The notes: generated from the letters alone by a model not told the origin. A stretch of 64,000 nucleotides of DNA from Bacteroidota bacterium (GCA_947456625.1 CANGQJ010000007.1:1-64000), one strand, 5' to 3'. Positions 1 through 7,804 are shown, counted from the first letter of the stretch. A program made the numbers and translations.

Positions 1-61
1 AAAAACTTCATAATATGTTGAAAATCATATCATATAGTCATTATTTATTATATTAAAGTTG

Positions 62-69
62 TATATTTG
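62..69 (+). promoter_or_regulatory. Candidate Bacteroidota -7 promoter element for the recombinase gene
   Basis: The octamer TATATTTG fits the TAnnTTTG -7 consensus of Bacteroidota exactly. It ends 18 bases before the ATG at 88. A possible in-frame TTG start at 67 would fall inside this element, which favours the ATG. I see no convincing -33 TTG at the usual spacing. Confidence 0.45.
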
Positions 70-87
70 TGTATCAATTCAGATAAA

Positions 88-771
88 ATGAACCAAATAG
101 TATCTTACCTCCGTTGTTCTACATCATATCAGTTGGAAACACACTCCATAAATAATCAGAGGTTAAAAATTAAACAATATTGTGATCTCCATAATCTAAC
201 CTTAATAGAGGAGATAGTAGATGAGGGTGTTAGTGGTAAAACCTCAAAAAGAGAGGGTTATTTAAGATTATTAGATATGATTGATAATGGGAAGTGTGAT
301 GGGGTAATTGTATACTCTTTGAGTAGGTTTAGTAGAAATACAATGGATACTCTATCATCCATTGAGAAAATGAACCAAAAGGGAATCACCTTTCACAGTT
401 TAAGTGAGAGTATTGATACCTCATCTCCAAACGGAAGGTTCTTTTTAACCATTTTAAGTTCGTTATCACAGTTGGAAAGGGAAATTACTTCCCAAAGGGT
501 AACAGATGTTCTAAAGGGGTTAAAGACCACTAATAAACCCTATTCTAATGATTTATATGGATATGATAAGATTGAGGGTAATTTGATTGAGAATGAAACG
601 GAACAAAAGATGTTGAGGAAAATCCTTAAAATGAATAAGTTAGGATATAGTATTACAGAGATTGTAAAATATCTGAATCAGAAAGGTTATCAAACTAAAA
701 GAGGGGGTAAAAAATTCTATTATAATACAGTTGATTATATACTGAAATCAAAAAAAAGTAGTTGTAAATAA
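88..771 (+). CDS. Small serine site-specific recombinase
   Basis: Serine recombinase (resolvase/invertase superfamily), likely to cut and rejoin DNA at specific sites through a phosphoserine link. The N-terminal catalytic domain (about residues 1-145) shows YLRCSTSYQ with the presumed nucleophile Ser11, the arginine-rich SLSRFSRNT motif and the QLEREITSQR helix. The remaining part (LYGYDKIEG, then NKLGYSITEIVKYLNQKGYQTKRGG) resembles a shortened Recombinase domain, as in large serine recombinases, rather than a Hin-type helix-turn-helix alone. At 227 residues it is far shorter than phage large serine integrases. I chose the ATG at 88 because the upstream TTG (67) overlaps a perfect -7 element. 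It is very AT-rich and stands beside small unrecognised genes and a tRNA, which suggests a mobile or accessory origin. Its target site is unknown. Confidence 0.85.
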   Translation: MNQIVSYLRCSTSYQLETHSINNQRLKIKQYCDLHNLTLIEEIVDEGVSGKTSKREGYLRLLDMIDNGKCDGVIVYSLSRFSRNTMDTLSSIEKMNQKGITFHSLSESIDTSSPNGRFFLTILSSLSQLEREITSQRVTDVLKGLKTTNKPYSNDLYGYDKIEGNLIENETEQKMLRKILKMNKLGYSITEIVKYLNQKGYQTKRGGKKFYYNTVDYILKSKKSSCK

Positions 772-811
772 CTTACTAAAACATTGAAATATTGGATTTG
801 TATGAGTTGAG

Positions 812-1237
812 TTAAACTAACTGAATATTTGGATTTATATGTTGTATTTCATTAACAAAGTCCTCTTTATCTGTTGGAGAAACAAATATAGATTTTCCAT
901 TTTGGTAAATCACCTCTACACAATCATAAGAAAGAATAGGATTATGGAAATAACTATACTTTCTGTATTTGTCTTTATTATTATACTTTAATGTTTTAAT
1001 TGAAGGTATTTCAATATCATTATTGATAAAGAACCCACCTTTAATGTTTAATACATTACCCTTTATTGAGTATTTAGTAAACTCATACATTAGTGTAACT
1101 ATGATTGAATATACCAATACAACTTTTAAGTATAAATCAAACTTACCCTCTCCTATACTTTTACTTTGAAATAATGTCAATAGAAATAATGGAGTAAGTA
1201 TTCTTAATAATCCTATTTTAGATTTATATGTTTTCAT
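812..1237 (-). CDS. Two-helix membrane protein with YyaB-like bacterial PH domain
   Basis: Predicted small membrane protein of 141 residues. Two hydrophobic segments (about residues 9-24 and 34-52) precede a soluble C-terminal half. That half (FHNPILSYDCVEVIYQNGK, then IFVSPTDKEDFVNEI) matches the pattern of the YyaB-like PH family (bPH_4): a Ser-Tyr-Asp-x-hydrophobic-Glu strand followed by an hydrophobic-SPxDKxxF helix start. Function in this family is not established. It is transcribed toward the recombinase, whose stop is 40 bases away, and lies 10 bases downstream of the 61-residue membrane protein, so those two may be cotranscribed. The family assignment rests on motif recognition only. 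Confidence 0.7.
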   Translation of the reverse strand: MKTYKSKIGLLRILTPLFLLTLFQSKSIGEGKFDLYLKVVLVYSIIVTLMYEFTKYSIKGNVLNIKGGFFINNDIEIPSIKTLKYNNKDKYRKYSYFHNPILSYDCVEVIYQNGKSIFVSPTDKEDFVNEIQHINPNIQLV

Positions 1238-1247
1238 ACTGATTGGT

Positions 1248-1433
1248 TTAATTTATTTTATTTATTTTCTTTCTTTGGTAATCATCTTTTAATTTCAAAA
1301 TACCACTAACAATTATAGTTAATGATGTTGTAATGGTCAAAAATTCGTTTTTCATTCTAAAAATGATGAAATTGATTGTAAACAATCCTATCATTAAAAC
1401 AATAAGGAGTGTATATAATGTATCTCTTTTCAT
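1248..1433 (-). CDS. Tiny two-helix membrane protein, unknown
   Basis: Predicted 61-residue protein that I do not recognise. It has two hydrophobic stretches (about residues 7-25 and 31-46) followed by a short basic tail (KLKDDYQRKKINKIN), giving a hairpin in the membrane with a positively charged end that is probably cytoplasmic. It lies 10 bases upstream of the PH-domain membrane protein on the same strand, so the two may form a small operon. Short length and absence of recognisable motifs leave some doubt, but the ordered hydrophobic pattern and adjacency argue that it is a real gene. Confidence 0.5.
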   Translation of the reverse strand: MKRDTLYTLLIVLMIGLFTINFIIFRMKNEFLTITTSLTIIVSGILKLKDDYQRKKINKIN

Positions 1434-1473
1434 ACCTCTAATTTATACCAATTCTATTAAATCAACCTAAAAA

Positions 1474-1514
1474 GGTAGGTCCACCTACCCATTTTTGGTA
1501 GGGTATGAGGTAGG
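1474..1514. repeat. Cluster of GGTAGG motifs with a small palindrome
   Basis: GGTAGG occurs at 1474, 1497 and 1509, and its complement CCTACC at 1484, within 41 bases. The first and the inverted copy form a short hairpin (1474-1489). On the minus strand this hairpin is followed by a run of T, so it could be a second weak terminator after tRNA-Pro. It lies exactly between the AT-rich accessory genes and the tRNA, so a recombination or binding site is also possible. Confidence 0.4.
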
Positions 1515-1518
1515 GAAA

Positions 1519-1565
1519 GAAAAAACCCTCACATAACTAACTGATAATCAGCGTTATATGAGGGT
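1519..1565 (-). terminator. Rho-independent terminator of the tRNA-Ser/tRNA-Pro unit
   Basis: A 13-bp stem with one mismatch (arms 1525-1537 and 1553-1565) starts 5 bases after the end of tRNA-Pro in the minus direction. It is followed directly by six T residues on the minus strand (plus-strand A run 1519-1524). The loop itself contains a smaller CTGATTATCAG hairpin. Confidence 0.85.
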
Positions 1566-1570
1566 CTGTG

Positions 1571-1644
<74 letters not shown>

Positions 1645-1649
1645 TTCCA

Positions 1650-1667
1650 TTATAACTTGCGTTATAA
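1650..1667 (-). other. Short hairpin between the two tRNA genes
   Basis: Perfect 7-bp inverted repeat TTATAAC/GTTATAA with a four-base loop, 5 bases upstream of tRNA-Pro on the minus strand. No T-run follows, so it is more likely a processing or spacer structure in a tRNA-Ser/tRNA-Pro precursor than a terminator. Confidence 0.4.
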
Positions 1668-1725
1668 ATATTTTTAAACCGGTGATCTGCTCTATTTTAA
1701 AACCCAAAGAACTAAAAGTTAAGTG

Positions 1726-1814
1726 CGGAGAGGAAGGGATTCGAACCCTTGGTACAGTTTAACCCGTACGGCAGTTTAGCAAACTACTGATTTCAGCCAC
1801 TCATCCACCTCTCC
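1726..1814 (-). tRNA. tRNA-Ser (anticodon GCT)
   Basis: On the minus strand the gene shows acceptor stem GGAGAGG/CCTCTCC, the class II tRNA-Ser start GTGGATGAGTGGCTGAAA, anticodon loop with GCT, a long variable arm (CCGTACGGGTTAAACTGTACC) and T-loop GGTTCGAATCC. Length is 89 bases including a G discriminator (1726). CCA is not encoded. Confidence 0.97.
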
Positions 1815-1836
1815 TCCGAACCTCTTTCGAGGGGTG

Positions 1837-1844
1837 CAAAAATA
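1837..1844 (-). promoter_or_regulatory. Candidate -7 promoter element for the tRNA-Ser/tRNA-Pro unit
   Basis: On the minus strand TATTTTTG matches TAnnTTTG exactly and is followed by CA, as is common for Bacteroidota tRNA promoters. It lies 22 bases upstream of the mature 5' end of tRNA-Ser. The -33 part is not clear. Confidence 0.5.
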
Positions 1845-1866
1845 AGCAGGGTTTCTTTAAATTCCT

Positions 1867-1907
1867 AAAAAAAGACCGGAATAAACTAAATAAAGTTCAT
1901 TCCGGTC
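1867..1907 (-). terminator. Rho-independent terminator of dnaA
   Basis: Inverted repeat GACCGGAAT/ATTCCGGTC (arms within 1874-1907) lies 48 bases after the dnaA stop. On the minus strand it is followed by seven T residues (1867-1873). It separates dnaA from the promoter of the tRNA unit. Confidence 0.88.
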
Positions 1908-1955
1908 CAATATATTTTTCAAGCACCCGCTTTTGTGCAATTTATTTGTTTTCAA

Positions 1956-3383
1956 TTACATCGCAGCCAACTGTACCTTCTGCGTAAGCTCCATCACATT
2001 TTCTCTAAACATAGAGTCCGTATCCATTAAGTCCTTCACCGTTTGACAAGAGTGAATCACAGTAGTGTGATCACGTCCACCAAAATGCTCACCAATAGTT
2101 TTTAATGAGTTTTTAGTAAATGCTTTTGCTAAATACATAGTAATTTGACGTGCTTGCACAATTTCACGCTTACGCGTTTTTTGTAAAAGTTTGTCATATG
2201 GCACTTCAAAGAATTCACATACCATTTTTTGTATGGCGTCAATGGTAATTTCCTTACTACTTGTTTTCACAAAGTTACGGAGTACCTTTTTAGCTAATTC
2301 AACGTCTATTTCCTTTTTATTCAATGAGGACTGCGCTAATAAGGATATTAAAGCGCCCTCTAATTCTCTAACATTTGTGTTAATATTATATGCCACATAC
2401 TTCACTACTTCCTTAGGCATATCAAGACCATCGGCCTTCATCTTTTTCTCTAATATCTCAATACGCGTTTCATAATCTGGCACTTGGATATCCGCACTTA
2501 AACCCCAGCGGAAACGGCTTAATAAACGCTCTTGTAACCCCTCCAAATCCTTAGGTGCTTTATCCGAAGTTAATACCAACTGCTTGCCACTTTGATGTAA
2601 GTGGTTAAAGATGGCAAAAAATGCATCCTGAGATTTTTCGGCACGGTTAAAGAACTGAACGTCATCAATAATTAAAACATCAATCAATTGATAAAAATGT
2701 ATAAAATCATTGATGGCATTATTGCGACTATGATCTTGGAATTGATTGATAAATTTTTCAGAACTCACATATAAAACCACCTTGTTTGGGTGAACGCGCT
2801 TTACGTCGTTCCCAATAGCTTGTGCTAAATGTGTTTTACCCAAACCTACCCCACCATAAATAACCAATGGATTAAAGGAGTTAGCACCTGGTTTTTCGGC
2901 CACTGTTTTACCAGCACGGCGCGCTACCCTGTTACAGTCTCCCTCAATGAATGAGTCAAATGTGTAATTATGGTTTAACTGAGGATCAATTTGCATTTTC
3001 TTTAACCCTGGAATCACAAAAGGATTCTTAACTGGGTTATCAATAACCAATGGGAAATTCATCTCATTGTTATTATATGTTTTCATGCCACTTGCAGGCA
3101 CGTCCATTGATCCGTTTTTATTGTTACCGCTGTCCACCATGATGCGGTATTCTAATCTTGCCTCTTTTCCTAATTCTCGCTTTAAAGTCTTTGCTAATAA
3201 ATTAACGTAATGTTCCTCTATGTACTCGTAAAAAAATTGACTAGGCACTTGGATCATTAACACGTTGTCTTTTAAGTCAACGGGCTGAATTGGTTCAAAC
3301 CATGTTTTAAAATGTTGCCATTCGACAATATCTTTTATGATCTTTAAACAATTGCTCCAAATTAATTCTGCACTCTTAGCCAT
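1956..3383 (-). CDS. dnaA: Chromosomal replication initiator DnaA
   Basis: DnaA binds 9-mer boxes at the origin, melts it in its ATP form and recruits the helicase. At 475 residues it has the usual length. Domain I begins LIWSNCLKIIKDIVEWQHFKTWF. A short linker (about residues 85-130) precedes the AAA+ domain with Walker A (GGVGLGKTH) and Walker B (VLIIDDVQFF). The C-terminal DNA-binding domain IV carries the DnaA signature GGRDHTTVIHS. The gene is divergent from the DUF3127 gene across a 332-bp AT-rich gap and ends at its own terminator. The start is the ATG that places domain I in its usual register. No dnaN or gyrB is adjacent, as is common in Bacteroidota. Confidence 0.98.
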   Translation of the reverse strand: MAKSAELIWSNCLKIIKDIVEWQHFKTWFEPIQPVDLKDNVLMIQVPSQFFYEYIEEHYVNLLAKTLKRELGKEARLEYRIMVDSGNNKNGSMDVPASGMKTYNNNEMNFPLVIDNPVKNPFVIPGLKKMQIDPQLNHNYTFDSFIEGDCNRVARRAGKTVAEKPGANSFNPLVIYGGVGLGKTHLAQAIGNDVKRVHPNKVVLYVSSEKFINQFQDHSRNNAINDFIHFYQLIDVLIIDDVQFFNRAEKSQDAFFAIFNHLHQSGKQLVLTSDKAPKDLEGLQERLLSRFRWGLSADIQVPDYETRIEILEKKMKADGLDMPKEVVKYVAYNINTNVRELEGALISLLAQSSLNKKEIDVELAKKVLRNFVKTSSKEITIDAIQKMVCEFFEVPYDKLLQKTRKREIVQARQITMYLAKAFTKNSLKTIGEHFGGRDHTTVIHSCQTVKDLMDTDSMFRENVMELTQKVQLAAM

Positions 3384-3715
3384 TTTCTGTCGAACCCTTT
3401 ATATAGTGAAATAAGATAATTCTAGTACTTGCGCTGATTATCGAATTGTTAACCAGAATGCGAATATTCAAAACAATTGTTGAAAAAAAAACTTTTTTAT
3501 TTGGTTTTTTTTACATGTCCCGAAAACACAGGTTTTTTGATTTTTTTCTTCGATAGAACAGGCGTTCAAGATAGCCCAATTTCTAATAAAAAGAAAGTTT
3601 ATCCACTATTTTTTAAAAGTTTTTTTTAGGCCAAAAACTAATACCCATTTGCTTATCTATTAAAGCTTAAATGATTTAAGCTTTAAGTACTACCTTTAAC
3701 CACTTAAATACTAAT
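3384..3715. other. 332-bp AT-rich intergenic region between dnaA and the DUF3127 gene
   Basis: This is the only gap above 300 bases. It is rich in A and T runs and must contain the divergent promoters of dnaA and the DUF3127 gene. One sequence, TTATCCACT at 3599-3607, matches the DnaA box TTATCCACA at 8 of 9 positions. TTATCTATT at 3654 is a poorer match. A 27-base palindrome lies at 3660-3686. I see no open reading frame or structured RNA that I can support. One near-box is too few to call this the origin. Confidence 0.5.
3660..3686. promoter_or_regulatory. Perfect 13-bp-arm palindrome upstream of the DUF3127 gene
   Basis: The 27 bases are an inverted repeat with two 13-base arms around a single central G (3673). 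The core reads AAAGCTTAAAT on each side. It ends 29 bases before the DUF3127 start codon. It could be an operator, a cruciform or the base of a leader hairpin. It has no following T-run, so it is not a terminator. Confidence 0.55.
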
Positions 3716-4087
3716 ATGAGTTACGAATTAACAGGCAAATTAATTGCCAAATACGACACAGTTCAGAGAAAAGAAACCTTTAAAACAAGGGAATTTGTAA
3801 TAGAAAAATCGGACGATATTAATGGTAAAATCATTACCAATTATGTAAAGTTTCAATGTGTACAAGACAGAACTGCCATACCAGATCGTTTTAATATTGG
3901 GGATACAGTTAAAGTTTTATTTAATATCAAGGGATCTAAGTGGAATAAAGACGGAAAAGATAACTATATCACCAATCTAGATGCATGGCGTATGGAAGCA
4001 GTTTCATTGGGTGGTGATACCGCTCCTAGTGAAAATACTTATTTTGATATGCCTCCAGGTGAATCTGGCGACGATTTGCCATTTTAA
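3716..4087 (+). CDS. DUF3127 OB-fold-like protein with SSB-like acidic tail
   Basis: Protein of 123 residues that fits DUF3127, a Bacteroidota family. The first about 95 residues are strand-rich (YELTGKLIAKYDTVQRK, then KTREFVIE, then NYVKFQCVQDR, then GDTVKVLFNIKGSKW), consistent with a small OB fold. The tail is flexible and ends in SGDDLPF. This is very close to the DDIPF tip that single-stranded DNA-binding proteins use to dock repair and replication enzymes. I infer a nucleic-acid-binding accessory role, which the position divergent from dnaA supports. No biochemical function is known to me, and the SSB comparison rests on the tail plus overall architecture. Confidence 0.8.
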   Translation: MSYELTGKLIAKYDTVQRKETFKTREFVIEKSDDINGKIITNYVKFQCVQDRTAIPDRFNIGDTVKVLFNIKGSKWNKDGKDNYITNLDAWRMEAVSLGGDTAPSENTYFDMPPGESGDDLPF

Positions 4088-4143
4088 TTAGACGAAACTT
4101 TCTACATAATTTTCGGCATTTTTTTAGGATAAAAACCTAACCC

Positions 4144-5742
4144 ATGCAACAACAAATTCAACTTCGCGTTAAGCCCGAGGAGGCATACAATGCAATAACA
4201 CTTATTGACATTTTATCTAAGTCCTTAGGCAAGTCTCAAACCCAAATTACTGGGTATCATATTTTGAAGCAATCCATAGACGCTAGAAGTCGTCAACAAA
4301 TTTGGATAAACCTTAGCATTTTAGCATTTATAAACGAGCCACCAAGTACCCGTTTTGATGATAAAATTAATTTCCCCATTTTGCCATCTAATGCAAAAGA
4401 AATTATCATAGTTGGGGCCGGACCTGCTGGACTATTTGCAGCACTGGAGTGTATTTTATTAGGCATTAGGCCAATTATATTAGAAAGAGGCAAAGATGTC
4501 CGATCCAGAAGAAGAGATTTAGCCAAATTAAACAAGGAAGGAATTGTAAATCCGGAAAGCAATTATTGTTTTGGAGAAGGTGGGGCTGGTACTTATAGTG
4601 ACGGAAAATTATATACTAGGAGTAATAAACGAGGAAGTATTGAAAAAATTCTGAGACTTTTTTATCAGTTTGGGGCCGATGAGCGTATTTTATATGAAGC
4701 CCACCCCCATATTGGAACCAATAAATTACCTCATATCATTACTGCTATGCGGGAACAGATAGAGGCTTGTGGCGGAAAAGTGTTATTTGAAAAAAAGCTG
4801 GTTGACCTAAGTATTGAAAAAGGAACCATTACCCATGTAACCACTGCAGACGGGGATATCTTTAAAGCCAAGGCCGTCCTACTTGCAACCGGACATTCGG
4901 CCCGTGACATATTTAAACTTTTACATGAAAAAGGAATTTTAATTGAGGCTAAACCATTTGCGCTTGGTGTAAGGGTGGAACATCCTCAATCGGTAATAGA
5001 CGCAATTCAGTATCACTGCCTGGTTCGTAACCCAAGTTTACCTCCTGCAGCCTATAGCCTAGTGGAGCAAGTAAGTGACCGAGGCGTGTTTAGCTTTTGT
5101 ATGTGCCCAGGTGGTATTATTGCACCTGCAGCTACAGCTCCTGGAGAAATTGTCGTGAACGGCTGGAGCCCAAGTAAAAGAGACAATGCCTATGCCAATA
5201 GCGGCATGGTAGTTCAAATTGATATTGCTACAGCAGCCGAATTTTTAGTAAAAAACAAATCAAAATTAAATTCAAGTGTTAATTTAAATAACCCATTAAT
5301 ATTACTTGATTTTCAAAGATATGTAGAAAATAAAGCTTACGAATTTGGTGGTGGCAAACAAGTGGCTCCAGCATCCCGACTTGTGGACTTTTGTACCCAA
5401 AAGACTTCGGCTAATTTGCCCGACGCAAGTTACTTGCCCGGACTGCACCCTGCCAATTTAGGCGAGGTCTTACCCAACTTTGTACAACATACGTTACAAG
5501 AAGGATTCAAAGCTTTTGGAAAAAAAATGAAAGGTTATTATACCAACGATGCAATTGTTGTAGCTACCGAAAGTAGGACCTCCTCACCGGTTCGTATACC
5601 AAGGGAGGCCGAAAGTTTTCAGCATCCACAAATAAATAATTTGTACCCATGCGCCGAAGGCGCAGGTTATGCAGGAGGAATTGTAAGCGCAGCAATGGAT
5701 GGGCAAAAACTTGCACAAGCCATTGCACTACAACTTAAATAA
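4144..5742 (+). CDS. FAD-dependent dehydrogenase (COG2509 type)
   Basis: Predicted FAD-binding oxidoreductase of 532 residues. A dinucleotide-binding motif IIIVGAGPAGLFAALE sits at about residues 90-105, followed by an acidic strand end (IILERGKD). The C-terminal second flavin contact is recognisable as YPCAEGAGYAGGIVSAAMDG. Between them are the conserved GEGGAGTYSDGKLYTR and ATGHSARDIF segments typical of this family of uncharacterised dehydrogenases. An N-terminal domain of about 85 residues (LRVKPEEAYNAITLIDILSKSLGKS) precedes the flavin fold and is a normal part of the family. The substrate is unknown. It lies 56 bases after the DUF3127 gene on the same strand and meets the nuclease gene tail to tail 7 bases later. 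Confidence 0.88.
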   Translation: MQQQIQLRVKPEEAYNAITLIDILSKSLGKSQTQITGYHILKQSIDARSRQQIWINLSILAFINEPPSTRFDDKINFPILPSNAKEIIIVGAGPAGLFAALECILLGIRPIILERGKDVRSRRRDLAKLNKEGIVNPESNYCFGEGGAGTYSDGKLYTRSNKRGSIEKILRLFYQFGADERILYEAHPHIGTNKLPHIITAMREQIEACGGKVLFEKKLVDLSIEKGTITHVTTADGDIFKAKAVLLATGHSARDIFKLLHEKGILIEAKPFALGVRVEHPQSVIDAIQYHCLVRNPSLPPAAYSLVEQVSDRGVFSFCMCPGGIIAPAATAPGEIVVNGWSPSKRDNAYANSGMVVQIDIATAAEFLVKNKSKLNSSVNLNNPLILLDFQRYVENKAYEFGGGKQVAPASRLVDFCTQKTSANLPDASYLPGLHPANLGEVLPNFVQHTLQEGFKAFGKKMKGYYTNDAIVVATESRTSSPVRIPREAESFQHPQINNLYPCAEGAGYAGGIVSAAMDGQKLAQAIALQLK

Positions 5743-5749
5743 ACTTAAA

Positions 5750-6730
5750 TTAATCCTGAGATTTTACTTTTTTAGAAAGTAATAATTCATTCTTTATCAA
5801 TGAGTTATTTCGGTATGATTCTAATTCTGCTTTTAGCTCGTCAGAAATACCTCTAGTCCCCCCTAATTCAGGCTTTCCAGCATTTACCCAAGCGGTAAAC
5901 CAGAAGTCTGAAATCATATTTGCAGATGCAATTAGCTGCCCATTGATGGTAGATCCTAGGGCTTGTGCATATGCTTCGGCAAACTCTTTAGTATATACTT
6001 TAGTCTCTTTACCATACCTCATTTGAACCTTGTACTTGGTTTCGGGGGTGAACTTAGCAGTTAATTCATGTTCTTTTTGTAGCATTTCCGGCAATAAAGC
6101 ATTGGCTTTTCGAATATCTGCCCAAAGCGCTTGTGCTGGATTTTTTAAATAAGTAGCATTATGATTATTATACAGTGTATACTGATCTAGTTTTAGGTCT
6201 GGAATAAAGGATTCCCATAAGCCATGTAACCCTTTTTGTCCGGTTAACTGACCATCATAATTTACTGTGGTATGTAAAGGAACATGCAAGTCGCCCAGAT
6301 AATGTCCTAAATCTGCGGCATAAAACAGGATACTGTCCTTGTTTTTGGATTTAAAAGCATTGGTTAAGTTTTCCATTTGCATCATTGCATTATACGGCCC
6401 CCAGCCATACTTTATTAAACTATCTTTTGTGTATTTCTTCACTGCAGCATTCCAGTCCAAGGGCATTTCATTAATAGCATTTTGACCGTACATTTCTATA
6501 TCTATAAAGTGTTTTGTATCCTCAGTTTTATCGGCATTTCTTCTAATATCTGGTCTTGGCGCGTTTTCTACCAAGTACTTCATATCAGAATGAAAATAGG
6601 CCCTCAACTGCACTGGCAAGTTATATATAGCTATTTGATTAATGGTGCGATGTACTAAAAACCCCCAGCTACTAAAGCCAAGTAACATGGTAATTAATAC
6701 CAAACTGTATCCTAATTTCTTTAAGCTCAT
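5750..6730 (-). CDS. Secreted S1/P1-type zinc nuclease
   Basis: Predicted exported zinc-dependent nuclease of the S1/P1 (phospholipase C-like) fold, acting on single-stranded DNA or RNA and possibly 3'-nucleotides. A hydrophobic signal segment (residues 1-21) ends just before Trp22-Gly-Phe-Leu-Val-His27. In this family the Trp becomes the mature N-terminus and, with the nearby His, helps form the zinc cluster. Further probable ligands lie in KHFIDIE and in the motif DLGHYLGDLHVPLH, followed by HGLWES. Length is 326 residues, normal for bacterial members. It is a single-gene unit, convergent with the FAD dehydrogenase and divergent from the ABC exporter. Nutrient scavenging of phosphate or nucleotides is the likely role. 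Confidence 0.88.
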   Translation of the reverse strand: MSLKKLGYSLVLITMLLGFSSWGFLVHRTINQIAIYNLPVQLRAYFHSDMKYLVENAPRPDIRRNADKTEDTKHFIDIEMYGQNAINEMPLDWNAAVKKYTKDSLIKYGWGPYNAMMQMENLTNAFKSKNKDSILFYAADLGHYLGDLHVPLHTTVNYDGQLTGQKGLHGLWESFIPDLKLDQYTLYNNHNATYLKNPAQALWADIRKANALLPEMLQKEHELTAKFTPETKYKVQMRYGKETKVYTKEFAEAYAQALGSTINGQLIASANMISDFWFTAWVNAGKPELGGTRGISDELKAELESYRNNSLIKNELLLSKKVKSQD

Positions 6731-6816
6731 AGTCTAAATATTTTAACGAATATAGCCTATTATCCTTTTTAAGTAACGCCGTTCCCGTAAAATAACCTTT
6801 AACAAACCTGGCATGA

Positions 6817-6843
6817 TTGGCAATTATTTTACGGCTATATTTG
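6817..6843 (+). promoter_or_regulatory. Candidate promoter of the NatA/NatB-type exporter
   Basis: TATATTTG at 6836-6843 matches the -7 consensus exactly, with TTG at 6817-6819 sixteen bases upstream. It ends 17 bases before the ATG at 6861. An earlier in-frame ATG at 6813 lies upstream of this promoter, so it is unlikely to be used. Confidence 0.55.
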
Positions 6844-6860
6844 ACTATAAAATAGACTCC

Positions 6861-7793
6861 ATGGAACCCATATTAAGCTTATCGCATTTAAAAAAATATT
6901 ATGCTACTCAAAAAGCTGTAGACGATATTAGTTTTGACATTCAAAAAGGGAGCATTTTTGGATTATTAGGACCTAATGGCGCAGGAAAAACCACCTTATT
7001 AAGAATGATAACAGGGATTTTTTATCCGGACCAAGGAAGCATTATTTTAGATGGACAACCTTTTAGGCCAAGTGAAGATATTAGCAAAATTGGGTATATG
7101 CCCGAGGAAAGAGGCATGTACAAAAAAATGAAAATTGGGGAACAAGCGCTTTACTTAGCTCAATTAAAAGGCTTATCAAAAGCCGAGGCTACAGAGAAAA
7201 TTAAGTATTGGTTTCAGAAGCTTGAAATGGAAAGCTGGTGGAATAAAAAAGTAGAGGATTTAAGTAAAGGGATGAGTCAAAAATTACAGTTTGTGGTAAC
7301 CGTTTTACACGAACCTAAACTCATTATTTTAGATGAGCCCTTTAGCGGCCTAGATCCAGTTAATGCCAATTTAATTAAGGACGAAATATATGCATTGGCA
7401 AAAAAAGGGTCTACCATCATATTTAGCACACACCGCATGGAACAGGTGGAAGAGATTTGCGATCATATTGTACTGGTTAACCTAGGCAAGAAAATATTAG
7501 ACGGAACGGTTGCAGAAGTTAAACAGTCCTTTAAAGAAAATATATTTTCTATTGAAACAGATAGTCCAGAAAATATTTCAGACAACAATATTTTCACAGT
7601 AGTTCGAAAAGACGTCAACAAAATTTTTGTAAAAATTAATGACGGCAACAATTCAAATGAAGTATTATCACATTTAATTAATAACAATATTCGCATTGTT
7701 TCCTACAATGAACTACTCCCCTCTTTAAACGAGATATTTATAAAATTGGTAGAGTCTACACATTCCACTACTAGAGCATTTCAAAACATTTAA
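6861..7793 (+). CDS. ABC exporter ATP-binding protein (NatA-like)
   Basis: ATPase subunit of an ABC-2-type exporter. It begins MEPILSLSHLKKYY and contains Walker A GPNGAGKTT, the ABC signature LSKGMSQK and Walker B LIILDEPFSGLDP, followed by the H-loop FSTHRME. The last about 90 residues (after about residue 220) form a C-terminal extension of the DUF4162 kind common in NatA-type ATPases. I use the ATG at 6861 rather than 6813 because the longer start would lie upstream of a perfect promoter element and adds residues outside the ABC fold. The permease starts 11 bases downstream, so the two form one operon. NatA/NatB systems export Na+ in Bacillus; the cargo here is not known. Confidence 0.92.
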   Translation: MEPILSLSHLKKYYATQKAVDDISFDIQKGSIFGLLGPNGAGKTTLLRMITGIFYPDQGSIILDGQPFRPSEDISKIGYMPEERGMYKKMKIGEQALYLAQLKGLSKAEATEKIKYWFQKLEMESWWNKKVEDLSKGMSQKLQFVVTVLHEPKLIILDEPFSGLDPVNANLIKDEIYALAKKGSTIIFSTHRMEQVEEICDHIVLVNLGKKILDGTVAEVKQSFKENIFSIETDSPENISDNNIFTVVRKDVNKIFVKINDGNNSNEVLSHLINNNIRIVSYNELLPSLNEIFIKLVESTHSTTRAFQNI

Positions 7794-7804
7794 TACTTTT
7801 TACC

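Noticed and set aside
67..87. TTG start for the recombinase
   Set aside because: It overlaps a perfect -7 promoter element; the ATG at 88 gives the normal family N-terminus.
1..1570. Attachment-site copy of the tRNA-Pro 3' end
   Set aside because: I looked for a second copy of the tRNA-Pro 3' sequence in the accessory stretch and saw none; small serine recombinases also do not typically use tRNA ends.
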